From Desulfarculus sp. (GTDB lineage Bacteria > Desulfobacterota > Desulfarculia > Desulfarculales > Desulfarculaceae), in contig JAIWNN010000137.1 in the NCBI GenBank assembly GCA_020216805.1, forward strand, positions 1-15,364: 15,364 nucleotides of DNA. The letters are read 5' to 3'. Below the pieces are notes generated by a model that worked only from the letters and a program-made list of their open reading frames with translations, was not told where the DNA came from and searched no databases. The position numbers and the translations under genes were made by a program. This document shows positions 1-6,781 of this stretch, one piece after another (positions within the stretch are counted from its first letter, which is position 1; each line of letters begins with the position of its first letter).

Positions 1-937
1 GGTTCACCAGCTTGTCCAGCTTGTCGGTGTCCACCCGGATGGTGGCCGACGCCGAATGCCCCACCGGCGCCAAGGCGCGACCCGACGAGGCCGGAGGTTT
101 GGACGAGGCCGGGGTGGGTGGGGGGGCCTGGGTCGGGACGGAGGCGGTCCCGGTGGGTGGCGTTAGGGACTTCTCCGGGGCGGTCGGGGGCGGTTGGGGT
201 GAAGGATCGGCGATCCCCGACGAGGTGTCACCGCTCAAGACGTCAATTTTGATGTCGTTCTCGTCGCGCAGGAAGATGAAGACATCCTCCACCGCCGCCA
301 GGGGCTCCTTGGTGGTCAGCCAGATCTCCCACCAAAGGTACAGCCGGTCGCCGATCAGGTCGGGGAATTCGGGCAGAGCCTCGTCATGACACTCCACCCG
401 GTCCAGCCGGCCCAAATCCGAGAGCTCCAGGAGGATTTGCAAGGGATCGGTGCCGGTTTCCAGCACCTCGGGCATCAGACGCATGACGATATGGAAGGTG
501 GTCTGGCCGGAAGACGGGGAGGCGGCGTCCAACACCGCACCGGGGGATGGCGCCGTTCCTGCCGACTCCTGGCCTAACCGGCGGGCCAACATGGCCATGA
601 TCTCGCGCGGGGGGGCGGGGCTCTCGCCAGCCAAGTGGCCCTGGATCAGCAGCTTCAGGGCGTCCACCGCCCCCAGCAACAGCCCCACCACGTCGCCGTC
701 CGGGGTCAGCCGACCTTGGCGCATCTCGTCCAAGATGCCTTCCATGAGGTGGGTGAGATCCACCACGTCCTCATAGCCCACGATGCCGGCGTTGCCCTTC
801 ATGGTGTGGGCGGCGCGGAAGACCGCGTTGATTTCCTCGGGGTCTTCGCTGCCTTCCAGCTCCAGCAGACCACGCTCCAGGGAATCTATGATTTCCTGGG
901 ACTCTTCCGCGAAGATTTGCAGCAGCTTGTCGTCCAC
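1..937 (-). CDS. cheA: Chemotaxis histidine kinase CheA, N-terminal part (runs off window)
   Basis: CheA autophosphorylates on a histidine of its Hpt (P1) domain in response to receptors and passes the phosphate to CheY. The first 312 residues are visible. The P1 domain covers about residues 1-105, with the phospho-acceptor His44 in AAHTMKGNAG. A ferredoxin-like P2-type domain (about 147-234) contains YLWWEIWLTTKEP. A long Pro/Ala/Ser linker (about 240-295) follows, then the start of the P3 dimerisation helix (TIRVDTDKLDKLVN). The catalytic ATPase and CheW-like domains lie outside the window. I chose a GTG start at 937: GAGG lies 7 bases upstream, no other start codon is near, and it sits 16 bases after the cheY stop. 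It is the last visible gene of the stator-chemosensory cluster. No in-frame stop is seen down to base 1. Confidence 0.93.
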   Translation of the reverse strand, partial: MDDKLLQIFAEESQEIIDSLERGLLELEGSEDPEEINAVFRAAHTMKGNAGIVGYEDVVDLTHLMEGILDEMRQGRLTPDGDVVGLLLGAVDALKLLIQGHLAGESPAPPREIMAMLARRLGQESAGTAPSPGAVLDAASPSSGQTTFHIVMRLMPEVLETGTDPLQILLELSDLGRLDRVECHDEALPEFPDLIGDRLYLWWEIWLTTKEPLAAVEDVFIFLRDENDIKIDVLSGDTSSGIADPSPQPPPTAPEKSLTPPTGTASVPTQAPPPTPASSKPPASSGRALAPVGHSASATIRVDTDKLDKLVN

Positions 938-953
938 GGCGCCGACCTCGCCG

Positions 954-1340
954 CTAGGAGATGGTGCGGGTGAATTTGTGCACCACGGCCAGCAGGGTTT
1001 CGGGCTTGAAGGGCTTGACCAGCCAACCGCTGGCCCCGGCGCGCTTGCCTTCCAACTTTTTGCTGTCCTCGCGCTCGGTGGTCAGCACCAGGATGGGTAG
1101 GTAGCGGAAAGGGGTTTGCTTGACTTCCTTGATGAAGGTGATGCCATCCATGACCGGCATGTTGACGTCGCTGATGATCATGGCCGGCTGACGGTTGGCC
1201 GCCGCCAGGCGTTGCAGGAGGTCCAGCCCCTCCCTGCCGTTCTGGGCCTGGGCCACCTCGTAACCGGCTCCCTTGAGGGTCATCTCCACCGACATCCTCA
1301 AGGTGGCCGAATCATCCACGATCACGATCAACTTGCTCAT
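954..1340 (-). CDS. cheY: CheY-like single-domain response regulator
   Basis: This is a stand-alone receiver of 128 residues that should accept phosphate from the adjacent CheA and signal to the flagellar motor. All receiver landmarks are present: the acidic pair Asp9-Asp10 (IVDDSATLR), phospho-acceptor Asp58 (IISDVNMPVMDG), Thr87/Thr88 (LVLTTERED) and Lys109 before Pro110 (LVKPF). No output domain follows. The ATG at 1340 (MSKLIVIVDD) is preferred over an in-frame TTG 18 bases upstream, because it places the first beta strand normally and has a GGGGAT ribosome site. The gene lies 31 bases after the second STAS gene and 16 bases before cheA. The family call is firm. Motor CheY versus a CheA-dedicated phosphate sink cannot be told from sequence alone. 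Confidence 0.94.
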   Translation of the reverse strand: MSKLIVIVDDSATLRMSVEMTLKGAGYEVAQAQNGREGLDLLQRLAAANRQPAMIISDVNMPVMDGITFIKEVKQTPFRYLPILVLTTEREDSKKLEGKRAGASGWLVKPFKPETLLAVVHKFTRTIS

Positions 1341-1371
1341 CAAGCCATCCCCAAGCAAAAGCCTATCGGCG

Positions 1372-1665
1372 TCAGCCTAAAACCGGGCGCAGGCGCTGGT
1401 CGATGCCGGATAAAGCCAACGCCTTGTTCATCGCCGTGGGCAGGTTGGCGAGCTGGATCGCGCCATGTTTCCGTCGGCTTTGGGCAAAGGCCAGCAGGAA
1501 TTGCAGACCAGCCAGGTCCACGCCGGTGACCGCCGAGAGGTCCAAGACCACCACGCCTGGGGCGTTGAGTTCGGGCAGCAGGTATTCCTTCAGGCTTTCC
1601 AGGAATTGGACTTGCAATTCTCCCCGGATCGCGATGGCCCCGCCCTGGCGTTCACAGGTCAGCAT
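1372..1665 (-). CDS. STAS-domain protein lacking the phosphorylatable Ser/Thr
   Basis: This is a 97-residue protein made of a single STAS (anti-sigma-antagonist-like) domain. The core beta-turn-helix is seen as VVVLDLSAVTGVDLAGLQFL. In canonical anti-anti-sigma factors the residue before the conserved glycine is a serine or threonine phosphorylated by a partner kinase. Here the sequence is Asp50-Leu51-Ala52-Gly53, so neither adjacent position can be phosphorylated. Similar small STAS proteins sit beside CheY and CheA in chemosensory operons, and that setting is seen here. It follows the first STAS gene after 18 bases. A role in a protein interaction that cannot be switched off by phosphorylation is inference; the partner is unknown. 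Confidence 0.85.
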   Translation of the reverse strand: MLTCERQGGAIAIRGELQVQFLESLKEYLLPELNAPGVVVLDLSAVTGVDLAGLQFLLAFAQSRRKHGAIQLANLPTAMNKALALSGIDQRLRPVLG

Positions 1666-1683
1666 CGTCGGGATCCCCGAACC

Positions 1684-1995
1684 TTATTTGGCCGGAGAGA
1701 TGTTGAAAATTTTGTCCAGCTTGACCACCTTGAACATGGTGTAGATGTCTTTGGACATATTCTCGATGCGGATCTTGCCGCCCTGGGCGGCGACGTTCTT
1801 GTAAAACAGCAGCAGCTTGCCGATGCCGGTGCTGCCAATGAAGGTGACGCCGCTGAAATTGAAGACCACTTCCTTCAAGGCGGAGATGTCCAGCTCCAGA
1901 AAGCGGCGCTTTAGCTCCTCGGCCCCGCGTTCATCAATGCTGCCGACCACCTCGATTTGAGCTACGTCACCCTGTTGGCGCAAGGTCAGATCCAT
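1684..1995 (-). CDS. STAS-domain (anti-sigma factor antagonist-like) protein
   Basis: This is a 103-residue single STAS domain protein. The segment VVFNFSGVTFIGSTGIGKLL matches the anti-sigma-antagonist signature, with Ser55-Thr56 before Gly57 at the usual phosphorylation position. The usual Asp of the DSSG motif is Gly54 here. The ATG at 1995 is chosen over an upstream start that would add 24 residues, because GGAAGGAG lies 7 bases before it and the domain's first strand begins right after (MDLTLRQQGDVAQIEVVG). It is the first gene after a 157-base gap following pilZ and probably opens a sub-operon of STAS, STAS, cheY and cheA. No anti-sigma kinase of the RsbW type is visible, so the regulating kinase is elsewhere or absent. 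Confidence 0.88.
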   Translation of the reverse strand: MDLTLRQQGDVAQIEVVGSIDERGAEELKRRFLELDISALKEVVFNFSGVTFIGSTGIGKLLLFYKNVAAQGGKIRIENMSKDIYTMFKVVKLDKIFNISPAK

Positions 1996-2051
1996 CTTGA
2001 GGCTCCTTCCGGCAAGGTCGAACCAGACGGCGGCGCCAGCCTGGTGATATC

Positions 2052-2128
2052 GTTGGCAACCGCGCAACTAATTGACATGAGCTAGTGTAGCATAACTAGA
2101 AATAGCAAATGGTCGCAGGGTTGGCAAC
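2052..2128. repeat. Two copies of the near-palindrome GTTGGCAAC
   Basis: GTTGGCAAC occurs at 2052-2060 and again at 2120-2128 on the plus strand, 68 bases apart start to start. Each copy is an inverted repeat (GTTG-G-CAAC). They flank the only AT-rich stretch of the gap upstream of the first STAS gene, and the distal copy contains the candidate -35 element. A regulatory role is inference; a 9-base repeat can also arise by chance. Confidence 0.4.
2099..2127 (-). promoter_or_regulatory. Candidate promoter for the STAS-STAS-cheY-cheA genes
   Basis: On the minus strand, TTGCCA (2127-2122) is followed after 17 bases by TATTTC (2104-2099), preceded by TGC as in an extended -10. The -10 match is only 3 of 6, so this is weak. 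The position fits: the largest gap of the motility cluster, with AT-rich DNA in an otherwise GC-rich region, about 100 bases before the STAS start. Confidence 0.3.
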
Positions 2129-2152
2129 GTCCATCGGCGCCCACCGCGATCG

Positions 2153-2572
2153 TTATTTGCCGGGTTCGCCATGCGGGTGGCCGCCTCCGCGCTGTTCGGC
2201 GATTTCGTCTTTTTGCCTTTGCAGCACGTATAGGTGGATCACCTCGCGATCCTCGTCGCTGATCTTGGCGAACTGCCCGCCCACCAGGCCCTGCGGTCCC
2301 ACGTTGCGCACCGAAAGGATCAGGGGCAGGGGATGACCGCTGGTGGGCAGGTGCAGGAATCCACTGACGTTCTGGCCTTGGTTCAGGTCTGGCGCCCACA
2401 GCGCCAGCCCGCCGGCGCTGATGTCGTAGACCTGGTGCCTACGGCCGCCGATCTGGAAATAGACCGGCGCCGAGGGGGCGGGGCGCACACGGAAATAGTA
2501 GCGCGGCCCCTCGTCGAACCGCAACCCGAACGGGTCAGCGGGCTTGCTGGATTTCTTTTTTTTCCAGAACAA
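2153..2572 (-). CDS. PilZ-domain protein, probable c-di-GMP-binding motor regulator
   Basis: PilZ domains bind cyclic di-GMP, and YcgR-type PilZ proteins slow the flagellar motor by contacting stator or rotor. This 139-residue protein has both binding motifs: the RxxxR motif Arg24-Arg28 (PRYYFRVRP) and the DxSxxG motif Asp50-Ser52-Gly55 (YDISAGG). A Lys-rich N-terminus (FWKKKKSSK) precedes the domain. There is no separate YcgR N-domain. The start is a TTG at 2572, chosen because AGGAGG lies 6 bases upstream; upstream in-frame codons would lie deep inside motB. It overlaps the last 38 bases of motB in the +1 frame, across an eight-A run. Position next to motAB argues for control of motor output. 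Binding activity and partner are inferred. Confidence 0.85.
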   Translation of the reverse strand: MFWKKKKSSKPADPFGLRFDEGPRYYFRVRPAPSAPVYFQIGGRRHQVYDISAGGLALWAPDLNQGQNVSGFLHLPTSGHPLPLILSVRNVGPQGLVGGQFAKISDEDREVIHLYVLQRQKDEIAEQRGGGHPHGEPGK

Positions 2573-3284
2573 ACTCCACCCTCCTGTTCTTGGCCATGTT
2601 CTCTTCACTGGTGTTGGGCACCAACGGCTCGGTGTCGGCATAGCCGGTGGCGGTCATGCGCTTGGGCGCGATGCCCTTGGATATGAGATAGCGCAGCACC
2701 GCCGTGGCCCGCAAGGCGCTCAGCTCCCAGTTGGTCTCGAACTTGGGCGAGCTGATGGGGCGGGGGTCGGTGTGCCCCTTCACGTGCAGGACATAGTCGG
2801 GATAAGAGCGCACGATGCCGGCGATCTGGTCCAGCAGCGGCAGGGACTCGCTCTTGAGCGAGGCTTGTCCGCTGTCGAACATGGTCTGGCCCTTGACCTC
2901 CAGGATCACCAGGTTGCCCTGGGTGGTCACCCGCACGCTGTCCTCGATGTTCTTGCGTTTGATCATCTGCTGGATGTCCTCCAGCAGCGGCTCTTCCTCC
3001 AATCCGGTGAGCTGGTCCAGGGAGCGGGGCATGGTCCGGGTCAGCTCCAGCCGGCCCAGGTCGCCGCGGGGGGCTTCCAGCTTGCCGAAGGTGTTCTGGA
3101 TAGACTCCACCACCGCCTCGTACCTGCGGGTGTCGAAGTTGGCCAGGGCCACCAGCAGGACAAAGAAGGTCAGCAACAAGGTGACCATGTCGGCGTAGGT
3201 CACCAGCCACTCGCCGGCGTCTTCGTCATCTTGCTCGCCCGAGGTGGTCAGGCTTTTGACCGGATCATCCATTGCCCTTGTCAT
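2535..3284 (-). CDS. motB: Flagellar motor stator protein MotB
   Basis: MotB pairs with MotA to form the ion channel that drives flagellar rotation and anchors the stator to peptidoglycan. The 249-residue protein has a cytoplasmic N-terminus, one membrane helix (about 27-50, WLVTYADMVTLLLTFFVLLV) carrying the essential ion-binding Asp32, a linker, and an OmpA-like peptidoglycan-binding domain (about 130-240). That domain shows GHTDPRP (170-176), NWELSALRA (185-193) and AKNRRVEF (231-238). The start overlaps the motA stop by 20 bases (ATG 3284); an ATG at 3272 (MDDPVKS) is also possible. The overlap indicates translational coupling. Its last 38 bases are shared with pilZ. H+ versus Na+ use is not determined by MotB alone. 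Confidence 0.96.
   Translation of the reverse strand: MTRAMDDPVKSLTTSGEQDDEDAGEWLVTYADMVTLLLTFFVLLVALANFDTRRYEAVVESIQNTFGKLEAPRGDLGRLELTRTMPRSLDQLTGLEEEPLLEDIQQMIKRKNIEDSVRVTTQGNLVILEVKGQTMFDSGQASLKSESLPLLDQIAGIVRSYPDYVLHVKGHTDPRPISSPKFETNWELSALRATAVLRYLISKGIAPKRMTATGYADTEPLVPNTSEENMAKNRRVEFVLEKKEIQQAR
2556..2563 (-). other. Eight-A homopolymer in the motB/pilZ overlap
   Basis: On the coding (minus) strand, eight A residues lie where motB and pilZ are both read. motB reads GAA AAA AAA GAA; pilZ reads AAA AAA AAG AAA. Loss of one A, or a gain of two, would join the motB frame to the pilZ frame. Such tracts can support polymerase slippage or frameshifting; nothing in the sequence proves that it happens. 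Confidence 0.6.
2579..2585 (-). promoter_or_regulatory. Strong ribosome binding site that sets the pilZ TTG start
   Basis: AGGAGGG on the minus strand lies inside the 3' end of motB, 6 bases before the TTG at 2572. A second purine run (GGTGGAG) follows immediately. This is the evidence for starting PilZ within motB rather than reading it as a motB extension. Confidence 0.65.
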
Positions 3285-4053
3285 CCTTGATCCTGGCGGG
3301 GTCGTAGGCGTCGCGCAGGCGCGGCGGGATGAAGGAACTGAGCTTCTCGTAGATCAGCAGGGGGTTGTTGTTCTCCAGGATCGACATCGCCCCCTGGAAG
3401 ATGATGGACAGATTGGCCAACTCCTCGTTGGTGCGGCTCTTGAGCTTGCCGGCGATGGGCAGGAAGATCAGCGAGGAGAGCATGGAGCCATAGAAGGTGG
3501 TGATCAGCGCCACCGCCATGCCTGGGCCGATGGCGTCTGGGGTGCTCATGGAGCGCAGCATCTGGATCAGGCCGATCAGGGTGCCCAGCATGCCAAAGGC
3601 GGGGGCGTAGGCCCCCATCTTGCGGAACACGTCCTGGGCCACCGCCCGGCGCTGCTTGAGGGCCTCGATCTCGATGTGCAGGGTTTGGCGGATCATGTCC
3701 TCCGCCGCGCCGTCGGCGATGAGGTTCAAGGCCTTCTTGAAGATCTGGTTGTCGGTGCGCACCTTGGACAGGGCCACCAGGCCCTGGCGGCGGGAGAGGT
3801 TGGCCACGGTGATGATCACCCGCACCACGTCGTTGGGGTCCACCTTGCGCTGGGCGAAGACCTGCTTGGCCATCTGGAAGGCCAGCCCCACGTCGCGCAG
3901 GGGGAAGGTGATCAGGGTGGAGGCCAGGGTACCGCCCACCACGATCATGATGCTGGGCAGGTTGATGAAGGTGCTCAAGTCGCCGCCCAGGATGATGGCG
4001 CCGAAAATGAGGACCACACCCAGGAAAACCCCGCCTATGGTGGCTATGTCCAT
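3265..4053 (-). CDS. motA: Flagellar motor stator protein MotA
   Basis: MotA is the multi-pass partner of MotB and transmits ion flow to the rotor. The 262-residue protein has four hydrophobic helices (about 5-24, 31-51, 150-167, 179-202) and a cytoplasmic loop between helices 2 and 3 with the expected charged residues. Pro151 (YAPAFGMLGTLIGL) and Pro199 (FLPIAGKL) are the two conserved prolines that couple proton flow to rotation in the family. The length and the GTLIGL and LITTFYG segments are closer to the shorter PomA-like type than to enterobacterial MotA (295 residues). The ATG at 4053 has GGAGTGA just upstream, overlapping the stop codon of the preceding lipoprotein gene only 3 bases away, which indicates coupling. 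Confidence 0.96.
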   Translation of the reverse strand: MDIATIGGVFLGVVLIFGAIILGGDLSTFINLPSIMIVVGGTLASTLITFPLRDVGLAFQMAKQVFAQRKVDPNDVVRVIITVANLSRRQGLVALSKVRTDNQIFKKALNLIADGAAEDMIRQTLHIEIEALKQRRAVAQDVFRKMGAYAPAFGMLGTLIGLIQMLRSMSTPDAIGPGMAVALITTFYGSMLSSLIFLPIAGKLKSRTNEELANLSIIFQGAMSILENNNPLLIYEKLSSFIPPRLRDAYDPARIKDDKGNG

Positions 4054-4056
4054 CGA

Positions 4057-5268
4057 TCACTCCGCTTGGCGGTCGAGAGGGGGCGCCGCGGGGGCCTGCC
4101 CGGCGGGGGGCGTGGCCTCCAGGGCGATGGTTATCTCCAGCCATTGGCCCCGCCGCTCCACCAGGTAGCGGTGCGGGGCCGTGGCCTGGCTCTTGATCGC
4201 GTCGTGGATGTCCTTGGGGCTGGCCAGAGGCCGCCCGTTCACCGACACCAGCCGGTCCCCGGCCTGTAAACCGGCCCGCTGGGCCGCGCCGCCGGGCAGA
4301 ACCCGCTCCACCAGCAGCCCTCCCTCCTGGGGCTTGACGACCACCCCCAGGCGGGGGGGGCGGGGTGGGGCCGGGGTGGAGACCACCAGCCAATCCGCCG
4401 CCGGCCGCTGAGGGTTCATCAGCCCGACCTGGGCGGCCAACTCCGGCTCCACCGGCAGCACGGTCAACATCCCGGCCCCGGGCAGACGGCGGGCCAGGCG
4501 GGGCGGCAGACCCAGGCCGTGCAAGAAGTGCCCCGAACCCACCAAGACGATCCCGCGCTGGCCCGAGTCCGGCCAGGGCTCCAGGGCCTGGGCCAGGCGG
4601 TGGGCCATGGTCTCGTCCCGAACCACCTGGGCCACGAAGAAATCCTCCGCCGCCGCGCCGCTGACCCCGTGGCCGGCGAACTGGCCCGCCACCATTTCTC
4701 GGTAGGCGGGGTCGTCCAGGTCCAAGGCCGGGGCCAGACGCGCGCGCTGATCGGACGTCAGCGAGCCCAGACCCTGGCGCGCCACCTGGCGCACCACCGC
4801 CAGGGGGGCGTTCAGCGCCACCAGGGGCAGCTTGCGCTCCCGGATGTATTCCAGGATAGGCGCATATAATTCCAGAGGATAGCCCCAACTGGCGGACCAG
4901 TCCACCCTTTCCGCGAACTGGGCAAGGTTGATCCGCCCGGCGCTGAACTCATCGCAGGCCGGCTGGGCGCTGGCGTCCAGCCACTCCACCCCCACCACCA
5001 GGGGGGCGCCCTGTTCCGCCATCCGGCGCAAGATGTCCATCTGGATGGCGTGGTGGCCAGGGTGGTCGTGGGTCTCGCCCACCAGCACCACTCGGGCCGC
5101 GGCCAGGCGCTGCTCTTGCTGGTCCGGGGAAAGAGGTTCGGCCGCGGGCGGGGTCAGGACCGTTCCCGGGGTCGGGGCGAGGGGGATCGCCGGGGGGGCG
5201 GACACCGCCGCGCATCCCGCCAGCAGCAGGCAGGCCATTGCGTTCAGGGCCTGGCGCAGAACCGGCAT
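4057..5268 (-). CDS. ChaN-family lipoprotein with C-terminal PDZ domain
   Basis: ChaN-type (DUF399) proteins are outer-membrane-attached lipoproteins of the TIKI/EreA-like fold, implicated in haem or iron handling in a few bacteria. This 403-residue protein starts with a lipoprotein signal (MACLLLAGC, lipidated Cys19) and a Pro-rich tether. The ChaN core (about 55-280) shows GETHDHPGHH (64-73), VGVEWLD (92-98) and LVGSGHFLHGLG (242-253). A PDZ domain (about 305-382) contains GLLVERVLPGGAAQRAGLQA with the carboxylate-binding loop region. The start at 5268 was chosen for its GGAGG, 4 bases upstream, and the immediate signal peptide. It lies 72 bases after the M23 gene and 3 bases before motA. 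The biochemical role is unknown; placement suggests envelope support of the stator, but this is inference. Confidence 0.85.
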   Translation of the reverse strand: MPVLRQALNAMACLLLAGCAAVSAPPAIPLAPTPGTVLTPPAAEPLSPDQQEQRLAAARVVLVGETHDHPGHHAIQMDILRRMAEQGAPLVVGVEWLDASAQPACDEFSAGRINLAQFAERVDWSASWGYPLELYAPILEYIRERKLPLVALNAPLAVVRQVARQGLGSLTSDQRARLAPALDLDDPAYREMVAGQFAGHGVSGAAAEDFFVAQVVRDETMAHRLAQALEPWPDSGQRGIVLVGSGHFLHGLGLPPRLARRLPGAGMLTVLPVEPELAAQVGLMNPQRPAADWLVVSTPAPPRPPRLGVVVKPQEGGLLVERVLPGGAAQRAGLQAGDRLVSVNGRPLASPKDIHDAIKSQATAPHRYLVERRGQWLEITIALEATPPAGQAPAAPPLDRQAE

Positions 5269-5340
5269 CTCGCCTCCGCCCATGGTTTCGTCGCTTCCGG
5301 GAGGCGCCTGAACCCCCCGGGCGCTCCAGCCAGACCCCAC

Positions 5341-6723
5341 CTAAGGACGGGGGGCGGTGGGACGGGGCAGGCCCGCCTCCTGGTAGCGCAGGTCCACGTT
5401 GTCCTGGAACCAGTGCGGGTCCCACCACTCGGTGGGGGTGACGAAGACCCCGCCCACCAGAATCGAATAGTGCAGATGATCGCCCAGGGCCAGGCCGGTG
5501 GCCCCGGAGCGTCCCAACACATCGTTGGCCTTCACTTTTTGGCCAATCTGCACCGCCAGGGCCGACAGATGGCCATACAGGGAGTGCACGCCCAAACCAT
5601 GGTCCAGAACCACGCAGTTGCCATAGATGCCCAGGGGGCCAGCGAAGACCACCACCCCGTTGGCGGTGGCCGGTACGGGGCTCATGGCCACGTCGGCCAA
5701 GTCCACGCCCAGGTGGGTGGAGCGGCTGACCGGCTTGCCCTCGTAGAAATAGGTGCGCCGTTCGGCGAAGCCGGCCATGGGCTTGCCCATGGGACGGAGG
5801 AAGGGCTGTTGCTCCCAGAGTTGATAGGGATGGCTGGCGCGCACCACCTGATCCAAACGGGCGTGGTTTTCCTGGCGCAGCCCCTCGTTGACCCAGGTGA
5901 AAACCTGCAACGGGCTCTGACGGTCCGGCGGGGCCTCGCCCATGAAGCGCGGGGCCAGGGTCTCCAGGAAGCCGTTGCTCAAGGTGAGGGTGTCGTCTCG
6001 GAATTCCTTCCATTTCAGGCGCACCATCAGGCTGGCCGTGGCCGGGTTGCCGGCCAGGTCCTCCACCGTGATCTTGATCGGCGCGCCCTTGTCCTCGTCG
6101 TCGGCAAAGGCGAAGAAGGCCAGCCGGGCCAGGGGATCCTGGGGCCAGGGGGCGTAGGCCCTGAAAAAACGGTTGCCCACCTGGACGCCGTCGCGGGAGG
6201 TCGGCTCGCTGACCTTATAGATCGCCAGGCCAACCCCGCCCCGGTTGAGGTGGATGGTGCGGCTGAGCACCGTCACCCGGGGCGGCACGGTGTCGATGTT
6301 CAATTCATAGACCTGGCGGGCGAGATTGCCGTGAAACCATCCCTGCAGGGAGCAATCGCGGGCCTCGATGGTCAAGGTGGCCGGCCCCTGGGCGAAACCC
6401 AGGTCCAAGGCCCTGACCTCCACCTTTTCGGTGACATCCGCCGGACCCTTCGCCCACAAGCCGCCGGAGCCGAGCTGCCTGTCCAGCAGGCTGATCTCCT
6501 TGTTGTTCTGGGTCAGGGTCACCTTCAGGCGCGAAAGGCCGGATTCGCCGTCCTTGGCCGTGATCTCCAGGGTGTTGACCCGGCCCAGATGGGTGGGGGC
6601 TTGGGGCAAGGAGATGGTTGGCGGCTGACCTTCCAGGCGCGGCCAAACCAACAGCAGCGCTCCACCCACCAACACCACCAGCAACAGAATGATGAACAAG
6701 CCCAGCCTTCTGGCGGCGCCCAT
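5341..6723 (-). CDS. Membrane-anchored M23 (LytM-type) peptidoglycan endopeptidase
   Basis: M23 metallopeptidases cut peptide cross-bridges in peptidoglycan. The 460-residue protein has one N-terminal membrane helix (about 7-27) and should be periplasmic. Residues about 30-240 form beta-rich, Ig-like sequence of unassigned function, including EDLAGNPATASLMV. The C-terminal peptidase domain (about 330-430) keeps the full catalytic set: His337-x3-Asp341 (STHLGVDLA), the HSLYGH segment (380-385) and His416-Leu-His418 (GDHLHYS). It is therefore predicted active, unlike degenerate LytM regulators. The ATG at 6723 has TGGAG upstream. It is the first gene of the minus-strand motility cluster. A role in opening the wall for flagella or stators is suggested by context only. 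Confidence 0.9.
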   Translation of the reverse strand: MGAARRLGLFIILLLVVLVGGALLLVWPRLEGQPPTISLPQAPTHLGRVNTLEITAKDGESGLSRLKVTLTQNNKEISLLDRQLGSGGLWAKGPADVTEKVEVRALDLGFAQGPATLTIEARDCSLQGWFHGNLARQVYELNIDTVPPRVTVLSRTIHLNRGGVGLAIYKVSEPTSRDGVQVGNRFFRAYAPWPQDPLARLAFFAFADDEDKGAPIKITVEDLAGNPATASLMVRLKWKEFRDDTLTLSNGFLETLAPRFMGEAPPDRQSPLQVFTWVNEGLRQENHARLDQVVRASHPYQLWEQQPFLRPMGKPMAGFAERRTYFYEGKPVSRSTHLGVDLADVAMSPVPATANGVVVFAGPLGIYGNCVVLDHGLGVHSLYGHLSALAVQIGQKVKANDVLGRSGATGLALGDHLHYSILVGGVFVTPTEWWDPHWFQDNVDLRYQEAGLPRPTAPRP

Positions 6724-6762
6724 GTGCTAACTCCAGGCGAAAACGGAATAAAATTTATCGTC

Positions 6763-6781
6763 CCCAAGGTTAGAACTTGGG
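6763..6781. promoter_or_regulatory. Operator-like palindrome in the divergent promoter region
   Basis: CCCAAG (6763-6768) and CTTGGG (6776-6781) form a 6-base inverted repeat with a 7-base centre, and one further pair matches inside. It covers the candidate -10 element of the minus-strand promoter and part of its spacer, a usual place for a repressor site. No regulator gene is adjacent, so the factor is unknown. Confidence 0.35.

Noticed and set aside
2072..2077. Perfect TTGACA on the plus strand in the pre-STAS gap
   Set aside because: No good -10 at 16-18 bases and no plus-strand gene downstream until the antisense of pilZ and motB.
3244..4269. Plus-strand open frame of 341 codons opposite motA
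   Set aside because: Antisense to motA, which is certain; it is low-complexity His/Gln/Gly/Val-rich sequence.
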